NCBI GenBank assembly: GCA_002778195.1 | Contig: PCDI01000012.1 | Location: forward strand, 579,276-643,275 | Length of the DNA stretch: 64,000 nucleotides | Source: Raffaelea ambrosiae | Lineage: Eukaryota > Ascomycota > Sordariomycetes > Ophiostomatales > Ophiostomataceae | Direction of reading: 5' to 3' | In this document: positions 51,773-63,832 of the stretch, piece after piece | How positions within the stretch are numbered: position 1 is the first letter of the stretch | How the letters are laid out: each line of letters begins with the position of its first letter | Notes under the pieces: model-generated | Seen by the model: only the letters and a program-made list of their open reading frames with translations | The model's database searches: none | Told to the model about the DNA's origin: nothing | Made by a program: the position numbers and the translations under genes

Positions 51773-54700
51773 TTTGTCTGCGATGTGTCTCTGTGCTGCG
51801 TATGTTTCCGTGTCTCGTTATTTGCAAAGCACCGACTGAGGCAAATGAATGCACAAGGAGGTCGCCGGCAACGTTTGTTTGTCGGTCTTTTGGGAAGAAA
51901 AGAAGAAGGAAAGAGGGAGAAATAGCGAAGGAGACGAAGGAGATGGCGAGGCGTAAGAAACGGGCTGTGTGCGCAAATGTCAAATCCCCATTAGTGACGT
52001 CTGGGGCGTCCCCCGTAATCCAGCCGCCGAGCTACGAGTTTTATGGGGGAGAGTTGCCGAGGTCCACGGCGGGGGCCTCAAAACTGCGGAGACGCGGTCC
52101 CTAAAGTCCGCTTCTCCACAAGCGTCGGGGCAGGCTTCGTCAGTGCCATTCCTAGGTGAAAACGCAACAAAGACTGATTAATGAACAATTGGCATGCCTA
52201 GCAATGTTCCCGTGACCAATGAGGCATTGTCGCGACCATGTTGCCAACTCCACTCCCCCAATGGCATTCTGTGAAGAGGCACGGCACACACGATGCCGTG
52301 TGTCGCTGTCTTGGGCTGTTGGGTTTGCCTCTGTCCTGCTGGCAGTTCTGTCTGTTCTACCCGGCCATGGTGACCCCGTGCAGCCTCGCAGCCGATCGCA
52401 GCCGAGGACTCCTTTCTTCGCCACGACCTGTTCTTCGACTGCGGGCGCTGTCGCGTTGCCATTGGTTTCGAAGGACAACGGGGACAAAGAGCAAGAGAGA
52501 AACACGCCCAGAAACAGCGAGGCGTAGCGAGAGAAACAATCTGAAAGCTGAGAAGCCCTGGGGCTGTTCATGCCGTGCAAGGTTAACCAGGGTTCTGGGT
52601 GCCTTTTTCTGTTTTTCTGTTACGAGACACACACAGACTGGAGGCGTCGCGTTTTGCGCCGTCCGCATTTTTGCTTGCCAGAGGTTTTGTTGGCCTTTTT
52701 TTCTCCCACTTTCCTAGTGACACTGCCCACCTTTGCCACGTCCGTGTCTAGCGGTTTCCCTGCCAGCCCTGCTTCATCCCGATCAATCGCGAGACACACC
52801 GCTAGTACATTTCGGACGAGCCGACAGATGTCTCTGCGCTGTCAAACAGGGCCAAACAATAATAGCAGAGCCCAATGTGTTGTCTCAAGCGGGATCGATG
52901 TCTCGAGAAGAACATGTCGCATTGTGCGCTTCGTCGCGCTTGCTGTGTAAGGAATATGATATCGACATCGTAGCCTGCGATTGCGCCAAAGCGAGCAGGC
53001 GTTGGTTTCGGCATCCAGGGAAACCGTTGGAGTGACTTTTTCTGCGGACATTCGGAGTGGTATCCTCCACGTCCCGTAGATGTGCTCGCTCATCGCTCCT
53101 TCCCTGAACCACAAGATGGCAATGATCTCTTGTTCCTTCCATCTTAGTAACCCTTCCGTCTGACTAAAGGCGACTTACCATGTCGCACCTTCCCCCTTTG
53201 TCGTGAAGAGCCTGGGCACCTCTCTGGTACCTGCTATCCTTTTGTATGTATATGTCAGGGCGAGCTTCGTTCGGCATCTTCCATGGCAAGAAAAGTCGTG
53301 TCACAGTACGGATCACCTCAGACAGCCTCGCTGTATGGCGACCGATGCCTGAACTTTGCACGATGACCTGGCAGCGCCTATTCAGCCAAGTCTTCGGGCT
53401 TCTTATAAATCCAGCACTTGGAATGGCCTACATCCCTTTCGTGTCTCTTGGTGTCCAATCATTGTCTTCGTCCGTTGTCTTCTGGCTGAGAATCACGAGC
53501 ATCAGCTTACCTGTACCTTATAACTGCCTATCAAGTCCATGCAAGATACTTTCCTCGGGGACTTTGGCACCCTTCAACCGTGGCAGGTTTCACGCGAATT
53601 GGTCGTCTGCCCAGCTGTTGGTCGACGTCTATTATCTCGGGCTAGCTGATGCTTGGGCACGAGAAACCTGCTGGTAGCCGCATCCTGCATATCCAATGCA
53701 TGCCAGATCTGCAATTGGGCAGCATTCGTTGAGTTTTGCAGCAGGCTTTCGCTGACAGCTCTGGTCACCACTCTCCTCTTTTTCGCTTGAACAGGCGGGT
53801 GTCTCCATTGTACCAGGGAGCAGTCCTTCTGACGGCTCCATACCCGTTCTGGTCTCCGCATGACGATCTGCATTGCAGCATACTGCGACCCCAACCACAT
53901 GGCCTGCAATCGCCACGATCGCCGATGCGCCCCGAAATGTCAAATGTGGAACTGCACGCATGATGTGCGCCATGGGTAAGCAGGCCTGTTTCAGAGAGAA
54001 AGCGAGCTTCAACTGGGCTTGCGTCCACGGATGTCGGCTGTATACTCCGGTACGATACGTTAACAACTCTGGCCGAGAAGCGAAGACAGTCGCACAGCTG
54101 GAATGGCTATCTGTCGATGGCTGCCTTGCCAGCCATGAGGTGCCGTCGCCCTCTTCGACGTACATGGCTGTTGAACGAAAGGCTATTGTTGTTGGGCTGT
54201 TAGCGAAACGGTCTACAAATTGCCAGCCAATGCCCTCGCCTTGATTTCAGGCCACGGCAACCCTCGGTACTCGCCATCGCTTCGTCTGCAGCTCATCTTT
54301 GTTTGCTGGCAGCGTAGGGGTCCCGTGCCTGTCGGGATCGCTTATTTGATACCGCATTGCGCCATACCTGGCCGGCCGTGGCAATCCGAGGCTGATGTGA
54401 CGTGTCGTGGGCTGGCGGATGCACACAATTGTTGGTGCTCCATCAAAGAAGCATCCCCAGGCGGACGCGAGTGTCTGCAGTCGCTTAGCTGTCCTGTGTG
54501 CACCCATTACCACCTTGGCTCGCTGCAGGAGCTTGGGCAGGGCCAACACGAGTCCACGTCACTCAAAGAAGATGACATGCCGCAGTGCCTGGGCAAGCGA
54601 GGAACAGGTCAGGACAGACAAAGAAAAAAATGAAGAAGAGGGTGTGGTGAGGTGTAAGAAGTGTTGGCACTGCTCTCGATTGCCAGTGCATCGCCGACTT

Positions 54701-56947
54701 GGTTGTACACCATCAGGTTCTGTCGATTCCTACCCGGCTTTCCTATTCCCAGCCAAGCCTCACCTTGCAATTTAGTCTCCGCCTATGGACGGACGCATTT
54801 ACCCAATAATGCCCGATCATACACTGCAGCTATCTCAAATTGGCGGGTCTGGCGGCCAGCCCAACGAAAGTGCGTCAGCCAACAGCCGATGGGACGGCAC
54901 GGGGGGGGTTGGAGTGCCATCCGCCAGCGGTGCCTTACATGGGAGAGGCGAATTCCCTGACTAGCCGTGTCGGCGGCTTGTTCGTCCCCGTCCCTCAGCT
55001 TTCTTCCCCGGAAGTCAAATGATCACCAGCGAAGCAAGATACGCTCGAGTAGGGCCCAACTTGGCGCAAGCCGGCTCGAGCTGGCTCTCGAGCTGGCCCA
55101 AGTTCAGGCACGAAAAAGAAACTTTCTGACATCATCACAGCTGAAAAGAGCCCGAGCTCGACTGGCTTCGAATGAGGCCGCTCCACACACCCCTCTGGCG
55201 CAGTCTAAGTCATGCACAAGTCGCCAAATGAGGAAAGAAAAAGAAAGCATGCCAAAATACGGCGGCGAACGAGGAGGGCGCAGAAAGTCCCCTCATGTCA
55301 AGAGATAAGAAAGAAAGAAGCCAATACACGGCCCCACGAGACGACCGCAGCACGCAGCACGCAGCAGTACGCCTCCGATATGTGGTCTTGTCTCCTTCAT
55401 CAGTGTAAGAGAAACACGCCGCCTTCCCAAGCACAAGCCATGCAGCAGCCCGTTGTGTTTTTCGGGGGCACCAGAAGCTGCCATCTGTCATTCTTTGCCA
55501 TGGTGCAACCCAGCCCAGTTGGGGACACAACTAGCCCAACTAACACGCACATCCACCTGCCTTGCCGTCCGGAAAGTGGAAGATGCTCTGTGCTGCACCT
55601 GCGTCGGCAGGTGCGCCTTGGCAGTAGCGTGGGACAGGGAGCCGCGCGAAACGAAGGAAGTATCTGACGGCCCTGGAGGAGGGATATCCTACACGTCTCT
55701 GACACCCTTCACTCTGTGCAGATTTGGGCCATTGGGCACAATCCGTGTGTTGTTGGCCTCGTCTCATCTCACAGCACCATGCGTCCCGCCACCTGCTGTT
55801 ACACCACACCACACCTCGCCATTTTGCAACAGGCCGGCATGCTGTTGCTGTTGCTGTTGCTGTTGCTGTGTGCCTCATCCCAGGTCTAGAAGCCGGCCAC
55901 AGATATCCGTGCGCCTGTAAAGCCAGTACTCGTACAACGTTCTTGCCGATCAAGGCTGTCTCATCCGACACTCCACTCTCGCTTTCAACCGTTGTCTTTG
56001 TCTTGTGCTCTCCCTGGTAGCCGCATAGAATAGGACCCTGACATGCGCTGCTGGCCAGCCTACAACGTCCTCCAAGGCGAGCAGCCAGGAAGTACACCGA
56101 TGTACTTTCGGCAGCGAGGGTATTAATGCCTCTTGCGGGTAACGCTAGCAGAGCCCCTCCTCGCAGGCCCCCATCCTCCCTTCTTCGGCAAGGTGCCAAA
56201 TATCGTTGCAAGGGTGAAGAACGGGGGGAGGGAGGTCTGACAAAAAAAGAAAGTAAAACACACCAAAAAACAAAACAAAAAAAGAGATGGGAAAGTGAGG
56301 CACGGCCAACAAAAAAAAAAGAAATAAAAGAAGCCCAAGGTGGGCGTTGCCTCCTCCGTGCAGGTCGGCCCAAAATGAGAGAAAAAAAAAAAAAAGCTCG
56401 ACCCGTCGACACCCTGGCCTGCCGTTGAAAGAAATATACAGCGGTCACCTCCCACATGTGCACAACATGGGTGATGCACCCTCCCGTAACCACTGGCTGT
56501 TTGCTACCGTCGGCTCGCAAACAAGGCGAAGGAAGTGTCTCTCTTATACACAGACGAAAGAAGACCAAAGACAGCACAAAGCGAGCAGAGAAAAAGAGAG
56601 ACTCCACTGCCACTGCGTCTACTAATCGGCTGCCACGACACCGCGACAACAGCTGTGCAGTCCAGCCGCTTCCGTGAGCAGAAAGACCCCTTTTGAGGAT
56701 ATATAGATCCCTCTGGCCTCTTTTCCTTTGCATCCTACCTCGGTGCAAGACATTCCCTCGCTTTCAACCACTTTGCTCTTCACCTCACCTCGTTTCTTCC
56801 AAAGCCGCGCCTTTGGACCTTGCGAGCAGCCTTGCTCTGCCGACAGCCTCAGCGCCCCCCTTGTCCTATTGTGCGCAGTTTTTTTGCTTTGCCCTTCCTA
56901 GTATACGCCAGTCTCTTTCGCTCCGTCTCTATTTCAAAGACCCAACC
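51773..56947. other. Large spacer, no supported gene
   Basis: About 5.2 kb. The longest open frames (53632-54165 and 55540-56748, both minus) show no domain, and the latter contains poly-Phe runs from A-tract sequence. A tgttgc-type hexamer repeat lies near 55843-55869. The last 250 bases, CT-rich, are the probable leader of the small dsRBD-like gene. Confidence 0.5.
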
Positions 56948-57413
56948 ATGCCTAGTCCGTCATCTTCGTATAGCGGTTCTAGCAAGTCCAGCTCCACACC
57001 ATGGCAGGACAAACTCAACGGTGAGAGCCATGTACCCTCAGTAACATGTTCGACAACACTCTGCTTTGGTTCGTGACCGGATTGCTGATGTGGCAACAGA
57101 AGCTTGCTTGGACTGCCAAATCGACCCACCAAATTTCCAGATCTTCTCTGACCGACGAGGTATGAGACTACCCACAGATGTGCCCTGCGAAGACGGCACA
57201 CCGCCCGATGTCTGATGATGCTGACCGACTTATCCAGGTGGCCGTACTGCCTGGTCTAGCAGGGTGTCTGTCTACGGATCAGTCTTTGCAGCTCGCTACT
57301 GGTACGATGGCAAAAACATCAACAATGCCAAGGAAGATGCCGCTGAGCTGGCTGTCACTTGGCTGAAGGGAAGCCCCGTCCCAAGCTCGCCGTCGACCTC
57401 CCGCTCTTGGTAG
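56948..57413 (+). CDS. Small stand-alone dsRNA-binding-domain-like protein
   Basis: Three exons (56948-57020, 57100-57159, 57238-57413) give a 102 aa protein, too fragmented to appear as one open frame. After a Ser-rich start, WQDKLNEACLDCQIDPPNFQ begins a fold matching the double-stranded RNA-binding motif. The order is an N-terminal helix, then PPNFQIFSDRRGGRTAWSSRV strands, SVYGSVFAARYW, and a C-terminal helix NNAKEDAAELAVTWL, which corresponds to the conserved KxxAAxxAL helix. The usual Lys-Lys of that helix start is replaced by Asn-Asn-Ala-Lys, so RNA binding is not assured. All splice sites are canonical (gtgaga, gtatga, gtggcaacag, tatccag) and phases close. It sits alone, flanked by long spacers. 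Confidence 0.75.
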
Positions 57414-58810
57414 AGGGTCTCCCACAAACGACCAGCGATGACACAACAGCCTACTTCTTCTTACCACTGATTCTCTTTCACTACGCTTGCATCAAGCTTT
57501 CGGCCTATCTTCCTTCTTCACTTGTGTTAATGCTCTTTGAGACTTTTATCCCCTTTTTATCCCGGAGGCTTTTTTTTTTTTCCCGGCTCTTACTCTTCGA
57601 CTTCTGTCTTTACTGTCATAATGTTTCTCTCTTTTTTTGCCTAATTGCAGCCATTTTTGCTTTGCTATCGTGCGTCCCTTCATCAGACTGTTGTACTATT
57701 TCAACTGGGAACTTTCTGGAGTTGGGAACAAAATGGGAACTGTTTATTGCCACGCGGCAGCAAAAGAGGCAGGGGAGCGCCTTTTTACATGGATTTTGGC
57801 ACATCGGTCATCATTTCTGTTTTTTTTTGTGTGTGTTTTTGGATCTCATATTTTGGTCTTTTTTGGTCTTTTTTTGGTCTTCAATATTGGTGTTTGCGGC
57901 TTCGCAGTGGCGACAAAGAGAGATGTATGGTTGTCTCTCAAAGATAGATGCTGCGGAAAACAAAAAAAAATGAAAGACACTATGGAGGACTCTGGTCTGT
58001 GTGGATGATCTTGCTTTCTGGTTGATTTGTATCTTCCTGTTTGGATAGGGGACTATTAAAATGTGTCGAGACTGTCTGCTATTAGGGGCAGGCAAAGGGG
58101 AGTATTTTGATGACAGTGATGGCGAGCGCGAAGCAAGCTCAGGTCATTTTTTCCCCATCTTACGAGATAGTTGCATGCCTGCACACGATGGCAGTGGTCA
58201 GCCTGCACGCAGTGTCTGTCTTGAACCTTTCCTACCAACACGCATATTTTATTGCACTATTTTATCCTGTTGAATCCTTCCTAGGTATCTGCCCTGTCGG
58301 GTTTGTTCATTCTACCCTGGCCAGGCGTTGTCAACCAACGCTGTTTCAGAGCATGCAAGGAGATAGCCTTGGAAGGTGGTATTTTTTGGAAACAGAACCT
58401 TGCATTTCAGCGCGAAGTGGTTTTCTTGTTTGCAGTTATTTGCATTTTGTCTTTCCATCTGGGTCCTTTTTTTTCGTTTACTCCCTTCCAACACCCGTTT
58501 CAAACATTAGCATTTTGACATCTGACAATCGGGTAGACAGGGTTGTCCCCCCCCCAAGGGCCGACAAGATCAGCGAGATCTCGCGGGTCAATCAAAGTGC
58601 TGTGGACTGTCCGAGCAGCATGGCATGAAAGAAGGGGGATGCTATTCGTAGCTGCTGAGCTATTGCAGATCCCGGGCAGCAGATGTGACCGGCAGGTTTT
58701 GCGAGCAACCTCTAGTTTGTCAAGAGCCCGGGTGCTGTTAGAAGAAAAGAAAATAAAGGGCCCCCAACATTCGATAGGGGGGGCAAAGAGGTCGCAGGCT
58801 CCTGCTTGGA

Positions 58811-58855
58811 TGAACGGGGTGAACGGGATGAACGGGGTGAATGGGGTGGATGGGA
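58811..58855. repeat. 9-bp tandem repeat
   Basis: Five tandem 9-base units of the type tgaacgggg, with drift in the last two units. Confidence 0.9.
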
Positions 58856-58975
58856 TAGGGGTGCTTTCATCAAGGTCCTGGCCTCTGCTTCATCTGCCTT
58901 TGGCCAAGACTCGCTTTGCCCTCACCTCATCTCTTCGTCGTTCTCGTTCCCACACTCACATACACACACACACAC

Positions 58976-58981
<6 letters not shown>

Positions 58982-59018
<37 letters not shown>
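58982..59018. repeat. GA dinucleotide microsatellite
   Basis: About eighteen GA units, preceded by a short CA run near 58961-58975. Confidence 0.93.
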
Positions 59019-59023
<5 letters not shown>

Positions 59024-60242
59024 GCATCTTGGTCACGTTGCAGTTCGCCGCCATCAAGGCAGGCAGTGCCCGATGGGCACTTAGTTGCTTGCGCAAGTAC
59101 TTTCTTTTTTGTTTTGTGTCTTTTTTTTTCGTGTCCCGGAGATCCATTACTGAGCCACTCTTTTGCCGATTTCACATGACAAACTGGGCTTGTTTCAATG
59201 GGGACGGTCCTTTTCCCTCACGGACCTCTTCCTGTCTTTCTGGCTTCTCTTTTAATTCTTGCGGTGAGTATTTGTTCTTTTGCTGTTTCTTCGACTCTTC
59301 TCCCCCAGAAAAAAAGGGACCTCGAATAGTACCCACCTGACGTGTCGTGGCTTGGTCCCACACGGCTTCTCCGCAATGCCAGGACGGTACATAACTATTA
59401 CTAGTCATAGCGTGTAGTAATCACTCGTCGTTTATTGTTGCTGATTTTGCCAGATGATTGTTCTTCTTTGTCTGCTGCTGCTGCTGCTGCGGCTGCTTTC
59501 GTTGCTTTCGTTGCTAATGCTAATGCTGCAAATGCTCCTCATTCGTTTTTGCTCTGCGTCTTTGACTGCAGTACATCATGCAAAGCTAACAAAACAAAAA
59601 CAAAAAAAAGGACAACAAAAAGAGATAAAAAGCGCGTAGTGCAATGCGTGGGAACAGCTTCCCCTGCGGTGGCTACATTAGCTGTCCTGCAGTACAATAA
59701 CAGTGCATGTATGGCGTGCATATTCTCCTTGCCTGGCACATACACTCTGACTAGTGTGACCTCCAAGACCCTCGATAGCGATAGAACCCCCAAAAGGCCT
59801 CTGCGTCTTGGTCTCGTCTCGCACACACGGTCTCTCTGTCTCTCTTTGTGGGTGTGCGAATGTGTGCGAGAGAGTGTATCCGTGTTTGTGTCAGTCGACC
59901 GCCAGTCGCCTCCAGTTGCCCCCAGTTCGCATCTAGTCGCATCTAGTCGCCTCCTCGAGCACATGCCACACAATACATAGTGAGATGGAGAGAAAGTTGC
60001 ACTGGCTTCGCCTCCCCTTTCTGGGCTGGACCCCCAGTTGCGGCAGCTGTCACTCACGAGACCTAACTAACACATAACAACCAACCAGTTACTGCGTACA
60101 AATGGGTCCCACCACAGCCGCTCATCGGTGTGTCTGTTGGGGGGTGTTGGGGGAATGCGGGTTGGGCGAGGGATGCACTGAAGAAGCAGCTGGAAGAAGC
60201 AAAGGATTGCAAAAAGAAAAAGTGTGGTATTATTGAGCAGAC

Positions 60243-60279
60243 TTTTTTTTCACCCCCCCCCCCCCCCCCTAAAAAAAAA
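60243..60279. repeat. T8 / C17 / A9 compound homopolymer
   Basis: A run of eight T, then CA, seventeen C, one T and nine A. Such a poly-C tract is rare in this window and is a likely site of sequencing error or length variation. Confidence 0.93.
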
Positions 60280-61146
60280 GAAAGCAAGCGGTGGTGCGTT
60301 TCTGCAGCTGGGACTAACTAACTACCACCCAGTGGTGACCATCGATCTACTTTGTAACTATATCGCCTCCTGGGGTGCCCTTTCCTCCGCTAGGCGCATG
60401 TTAACGAGCCTGGGCGATATGCAAGGACGCAAGAGCGGCTTTGCAGCTCCTCTTCTCGCCTCTTTTTTCCCCGTGTGTAATTGTTTTTCTTTCTTTGTTT
60501 GCCCGCAGTTTTTTTTGTCTCTCGGTTGCATCTCGGACTCGTTTGGATGCTGCCGCACCCTGTCACTACTGTAGACATCAGTGTCCCCTTGCCTTGCCTT
60601 CGGGGAGGGCGGGGGAGTGAAGAAGAGAAAGAGAGAGAGAGAGAGAGTCCTACCTCGCCTATCCCATGACCTGCTGAACCGGCGGGGATCGGCACCAGAA
60701 GGGCAAGGTTTTGTTTCTTCTCTTCTACCCCCCCCCCCTCCCCTCTGTTGTTGGTCTGGTCAGCCCGAAAGGCAGGCACCCTGGGCCGCCTGTCAGGCCG
60801 TCCAAGTTTTGTGTAAAGGCCGGGCCGGCCACAATTTTCAGCAGGTATCAAAAAGGAAACAAACCAAAAGAGTACTTGTGTCTACATGCGATACATCGGG
60901 CAGGACATCCTCTCTCCCGGGGGAGGGTTGGCCACGTTTGGGTTGTGTTGGGCACACAGCAGACGACTGACACTTTGCATCTCGGAAAGTCGTCTAGACT
61001 TGCCGGATCGGCGGTATATATTTAAAAAAAAAAAGATTAAACCAGTCTGTGTGTTAAAAACAAACGAGACGAGACGAAAGGGGCGATCGAAACGAAGAGA
61101 CAGGGCAAACAACACGAGTCGAGTGAAACACACGGTCAGGGGGAGA

Positions 61147-61176
61147 GGACAAGGACAAGGACAAGGACAAGGACAA
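61147..61176. repeat. 6-bp tandem repeat
   Basis: Five perfect ggacaa units. Confidence 0.93.
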
Positions 61177-61954
61177 CGCTGAGATGGGATGACAGAACGG
61201 ACAAAGTTTCCACATGGAAGGACAATTAAAGTGCAAGTAGATGAAGTAGGGAGGACGAGGATGAGAGCAGATTACACAGCCGCAGAGAAGGAGAAAAAAG
61301 ACCGAAAAAAAGTATGAAAAAAAAAAAAAGGAAAGGGATAAAAAAAATAAAGTGTATTAGAGAAGAGACAAAAAACACACACAAAAAGCACCGAATAGGC
61401 AAAGAGGCGAATTGCATCTGGCTGGTGCAACTCTGTGTGACCAGCATTGGCGGTTATCAACATTGGTGTCGCAATTCAACACATCCTTTTAAGCACTTAA
61501 CTAATACGCCGAAGAACTATATGACTTGTAGTATTGGCCTGGGGGTGTTGAAATGGGGGGCAATCAACTATGGACTGAGATTTTAAGATATTCTTCCCCT
61601 TTTCGATGGGCAGGAGCAACCTGTAAGACTCACTGACGGCTAGTGGGAGCCTCCTCTGTGCTTGCATAGTGGCGCCCGGCTATTACCCGACCCGCCCGGA
61701 CTAACAGCTCCTCCGGACTGCTTGCAACAGAAAGAATTAAACTAATTGCAAAATTAAATCCGAAAATAGCCAATCCGAAAAAATTCAGTCGTGCTATCGC
61801 GAGAACCTCCCGAGACACCCACACAAGACCGTTGCCGAAACAGCCGACCGCCAATTCGAAACGGAAAAACCCCCGCTGCCCAACATTTGGGCGCTGCGCA
61901 ACAGCCTCCCCTTCTGTCAGAGAGAAGAGTCTCTCTCCTCCTGTAAACACGCCA

Positions 61955-63250
61955 ATGCCGCCTCCGCCTCCGGCCCGGCTGGCCCCCCTGTGGCGAAGCA
62001 CCGGCCGCTGCTTGGCCTTGCGGCCACGGAACTCCGTGACGGTGCGCCACAGCAGCCATGCGGCTTCCCAATCCGCAGGAGCCGGAGCAGCAACAGCAGC
62101 ATCCGGCGGGCCTTGTCCATCGGCAACCTTCCAGCACCGGCTGCGGATGGGACAGGCAACGCCGGTGTTGGGTGGTCTCCGCAGTGTCCGTGGCTATGCC
62201 GACGACATGACGACACGGGCCAATGGGGCCGGCGACGTGGGAGCCGGCGCTGGCGGAGGGGACGCGCTCCTGTCACCAGGGTCGCCATTCCAACAACAAC
62301 AACAACAACTAGGAGACGCACAACAGCACCCACAGTCACAACAAGCACCATCACCATATCCACCACCACCACAACCACAGCAGCCACGACGGCTATCAGA
62401 GCAGGACCGGCACCAGCTGCAGAACCAGGAGGCCATCCACCACCTCGAGCTCCTCGCCCAGGGTCTTGCGCCTTTTGACGCCCGGATGGACGGCCACAAG
62501 TTCGGTCTCACCCTCGGCACCAGCCGCCCCTCCGCCCTCGACAACATTGAGGGCGCCGAGATCGAGGACCCGGCCCTGCCCCGGACGCCCAGCATGAAGA
62601 AACGCTACGACGAGTCCCTGGCGCTGCTGACGCGCCTGCTGATGCGTGACGGCAAGCTGGCCAAGGCGCAAAGAGTAAGTGTTTGCGTCCTTTTGGTCCT
62701 CGCTCACTTCGCTCACTCGATTTTGTTTTTTTTTGTCCTCGCTCGCTACGCTCACTCGATTTTGGGTTTTGTCCTCGCTAACCTTCTCTAGGATATGTCC
62801 ATGATCCTCAACCACCTCCGCACCTCGGCTCCCCCCAAGATCAGCCCCAACCGGCCCCTCCTCCCCGGCCACCCGCCATCCGCTCAGCTGCCCCTCGACC
62901 CCGTCTGCTACCTCACCACCGTCATCGACTCCCTCGCGCCCCTCATGAAGATGCGGAACTTTGCGAAACTCGCCGGTGGTGGCCGCGCCCTCCCCGTGCC
63001 TGCGCCCCTGGCCCTCCGCCAGCGCCGCCGCGTCGCCTTTATGTGGATCATCGAGTATGCCGAGAAGCGGCCCTCGCGTGGCAGCGGCCGCTCCATGCTG
63101 GCCACGCGGATCGGCGACGAGATCATCTCCCTGGCCGAGGGCCGGTCGAGCCTGTGGGAGAAGCGGGATGCCATACACAAGCTGGCCACGGCTGCACGTG
63201 CAAACGTGATGTTGGCGACCAGGAGGGCAAAGATGAAGAAGAAGTTGTAA
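61955..63250 (+). CDS. Mitochondrial small-subunit ribosomal protein uS7 (RSM7/MRPS7)
   Basis: Binds the 3' major domain of mitochondrial small-subunit rRNA and helps assemble its head. Exons 61955-62674 and 62792-63250 give 392 aa. The N-terminus (MPPPPPARLAPLWRSTGRCL) is basic and presequence-like; a Gln/Pro-rich low-complexity stretch occupies about 105-150. The uS7 fold starts near 210 with MKKRYDESLALLTRLLMRDG and continues over the splice as KLAKAQR-DMSMILNHLR. The middle reads CYLTTVIDSLAPLMKMRNFA and ALRQRRRVAFMWIIEYAEKR. It ends KRDAIHKLATAARANVMLAT then a basic KMKKKL tail. The start is the only in-frame ATG before the presequence; the open frame further upstream starts with TTG. 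It is much longer than bacterial uS7, mainly by the N-terminal extension. Confidence 0.93.
62696..62764 (+). repeat. 30-bp duplication inside the uS7m intron
   Basis: The 30-base unit gtcctcgctc...ctcgattttg occurs at 62696-62725 and again at 62735-62764 with two differences, and its first nine bases recur at 62771. It fills most of the 117-base intron but leaves the donor, the gctaac branch point and the acceptor intact. Confidence 0.9.
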
Positions 63251-63832
63251 ACCTGTTTCTGGAGAAAAGGGAGAGGGCCGTACAGTGGGAATATTTGTGG
63301 GATGTGTACAAACATTGGGAGAAAAAGAAGAAAAAGGGTATTGGGACATGTTTCCGGACACTGTGGAATATTGTATCACCAAAAAAAAGATGGGACATCG
63401 TATCAAGACAGTCGTTTACAACACCCACCAAAGAAAAAGAAAAAATTATGCATATGAATATTTTGTAGTATTATACAAATCTATCTCTCTGTTCCAGCAG
63501 TGCTCCTCTATCTCTTTTCCCCTTGGCCTGGTGGCAGCGTTGATGATGTTTTCTTGTTTGCTTTTTTCTTCTTTTTTTCTCTTTTCTCTCGGCTGTATAA
63601 AAGGAAGAAACACATGCAAACCCGTTTACCAAGACCAGATAACCAAGAAGAAAATCTAACGATTCCGTAATCACCATCCATTGAACAGGACCCGAAAAAG
63701 AGAAAAGCCCCAAGTCCCAACAACCAGGCCCAACAAAACACTCATTCGTCTTGCCATTCTTTATACACACACACACACGCATCCCAAGTTCGCTCATTTC
63801 TTTCTCATTTTTCTTTGTCTTCCTTCTTTCTT
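63251..63832. other. Convergent intergenic region
   Basis: Tail-to-tail spacer between the uS7m and thiolase genes. It is AT-rich with T tracts and a short CA run near 63766-63778, consistent with two 3' UTRs. No gene is seen. Confidence 0.6.

Larger units (their letters stand above)
57414..61954. other. Large spacer rich in simple repeats, no supported gene
   Basis: About 4.5 kb with no convincing coding sequence. It has T-rich tracts at 57550-57860 (probably the 3' UTR of the dsRBD-like gene) and several microsatellites annotated separately. The last few hundred bases are the upstream region of the uS7m gene. Confidence 0.5.

Noticed and set aside
55540..56748. A 402-codon minus-strand open frame
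   Set aside because: It contains long Phe runs from A tracts and Thr-Ala repeats from a hexamer microsatellite, with no recognisable domain; it looks like chance in low-complexity sequence.
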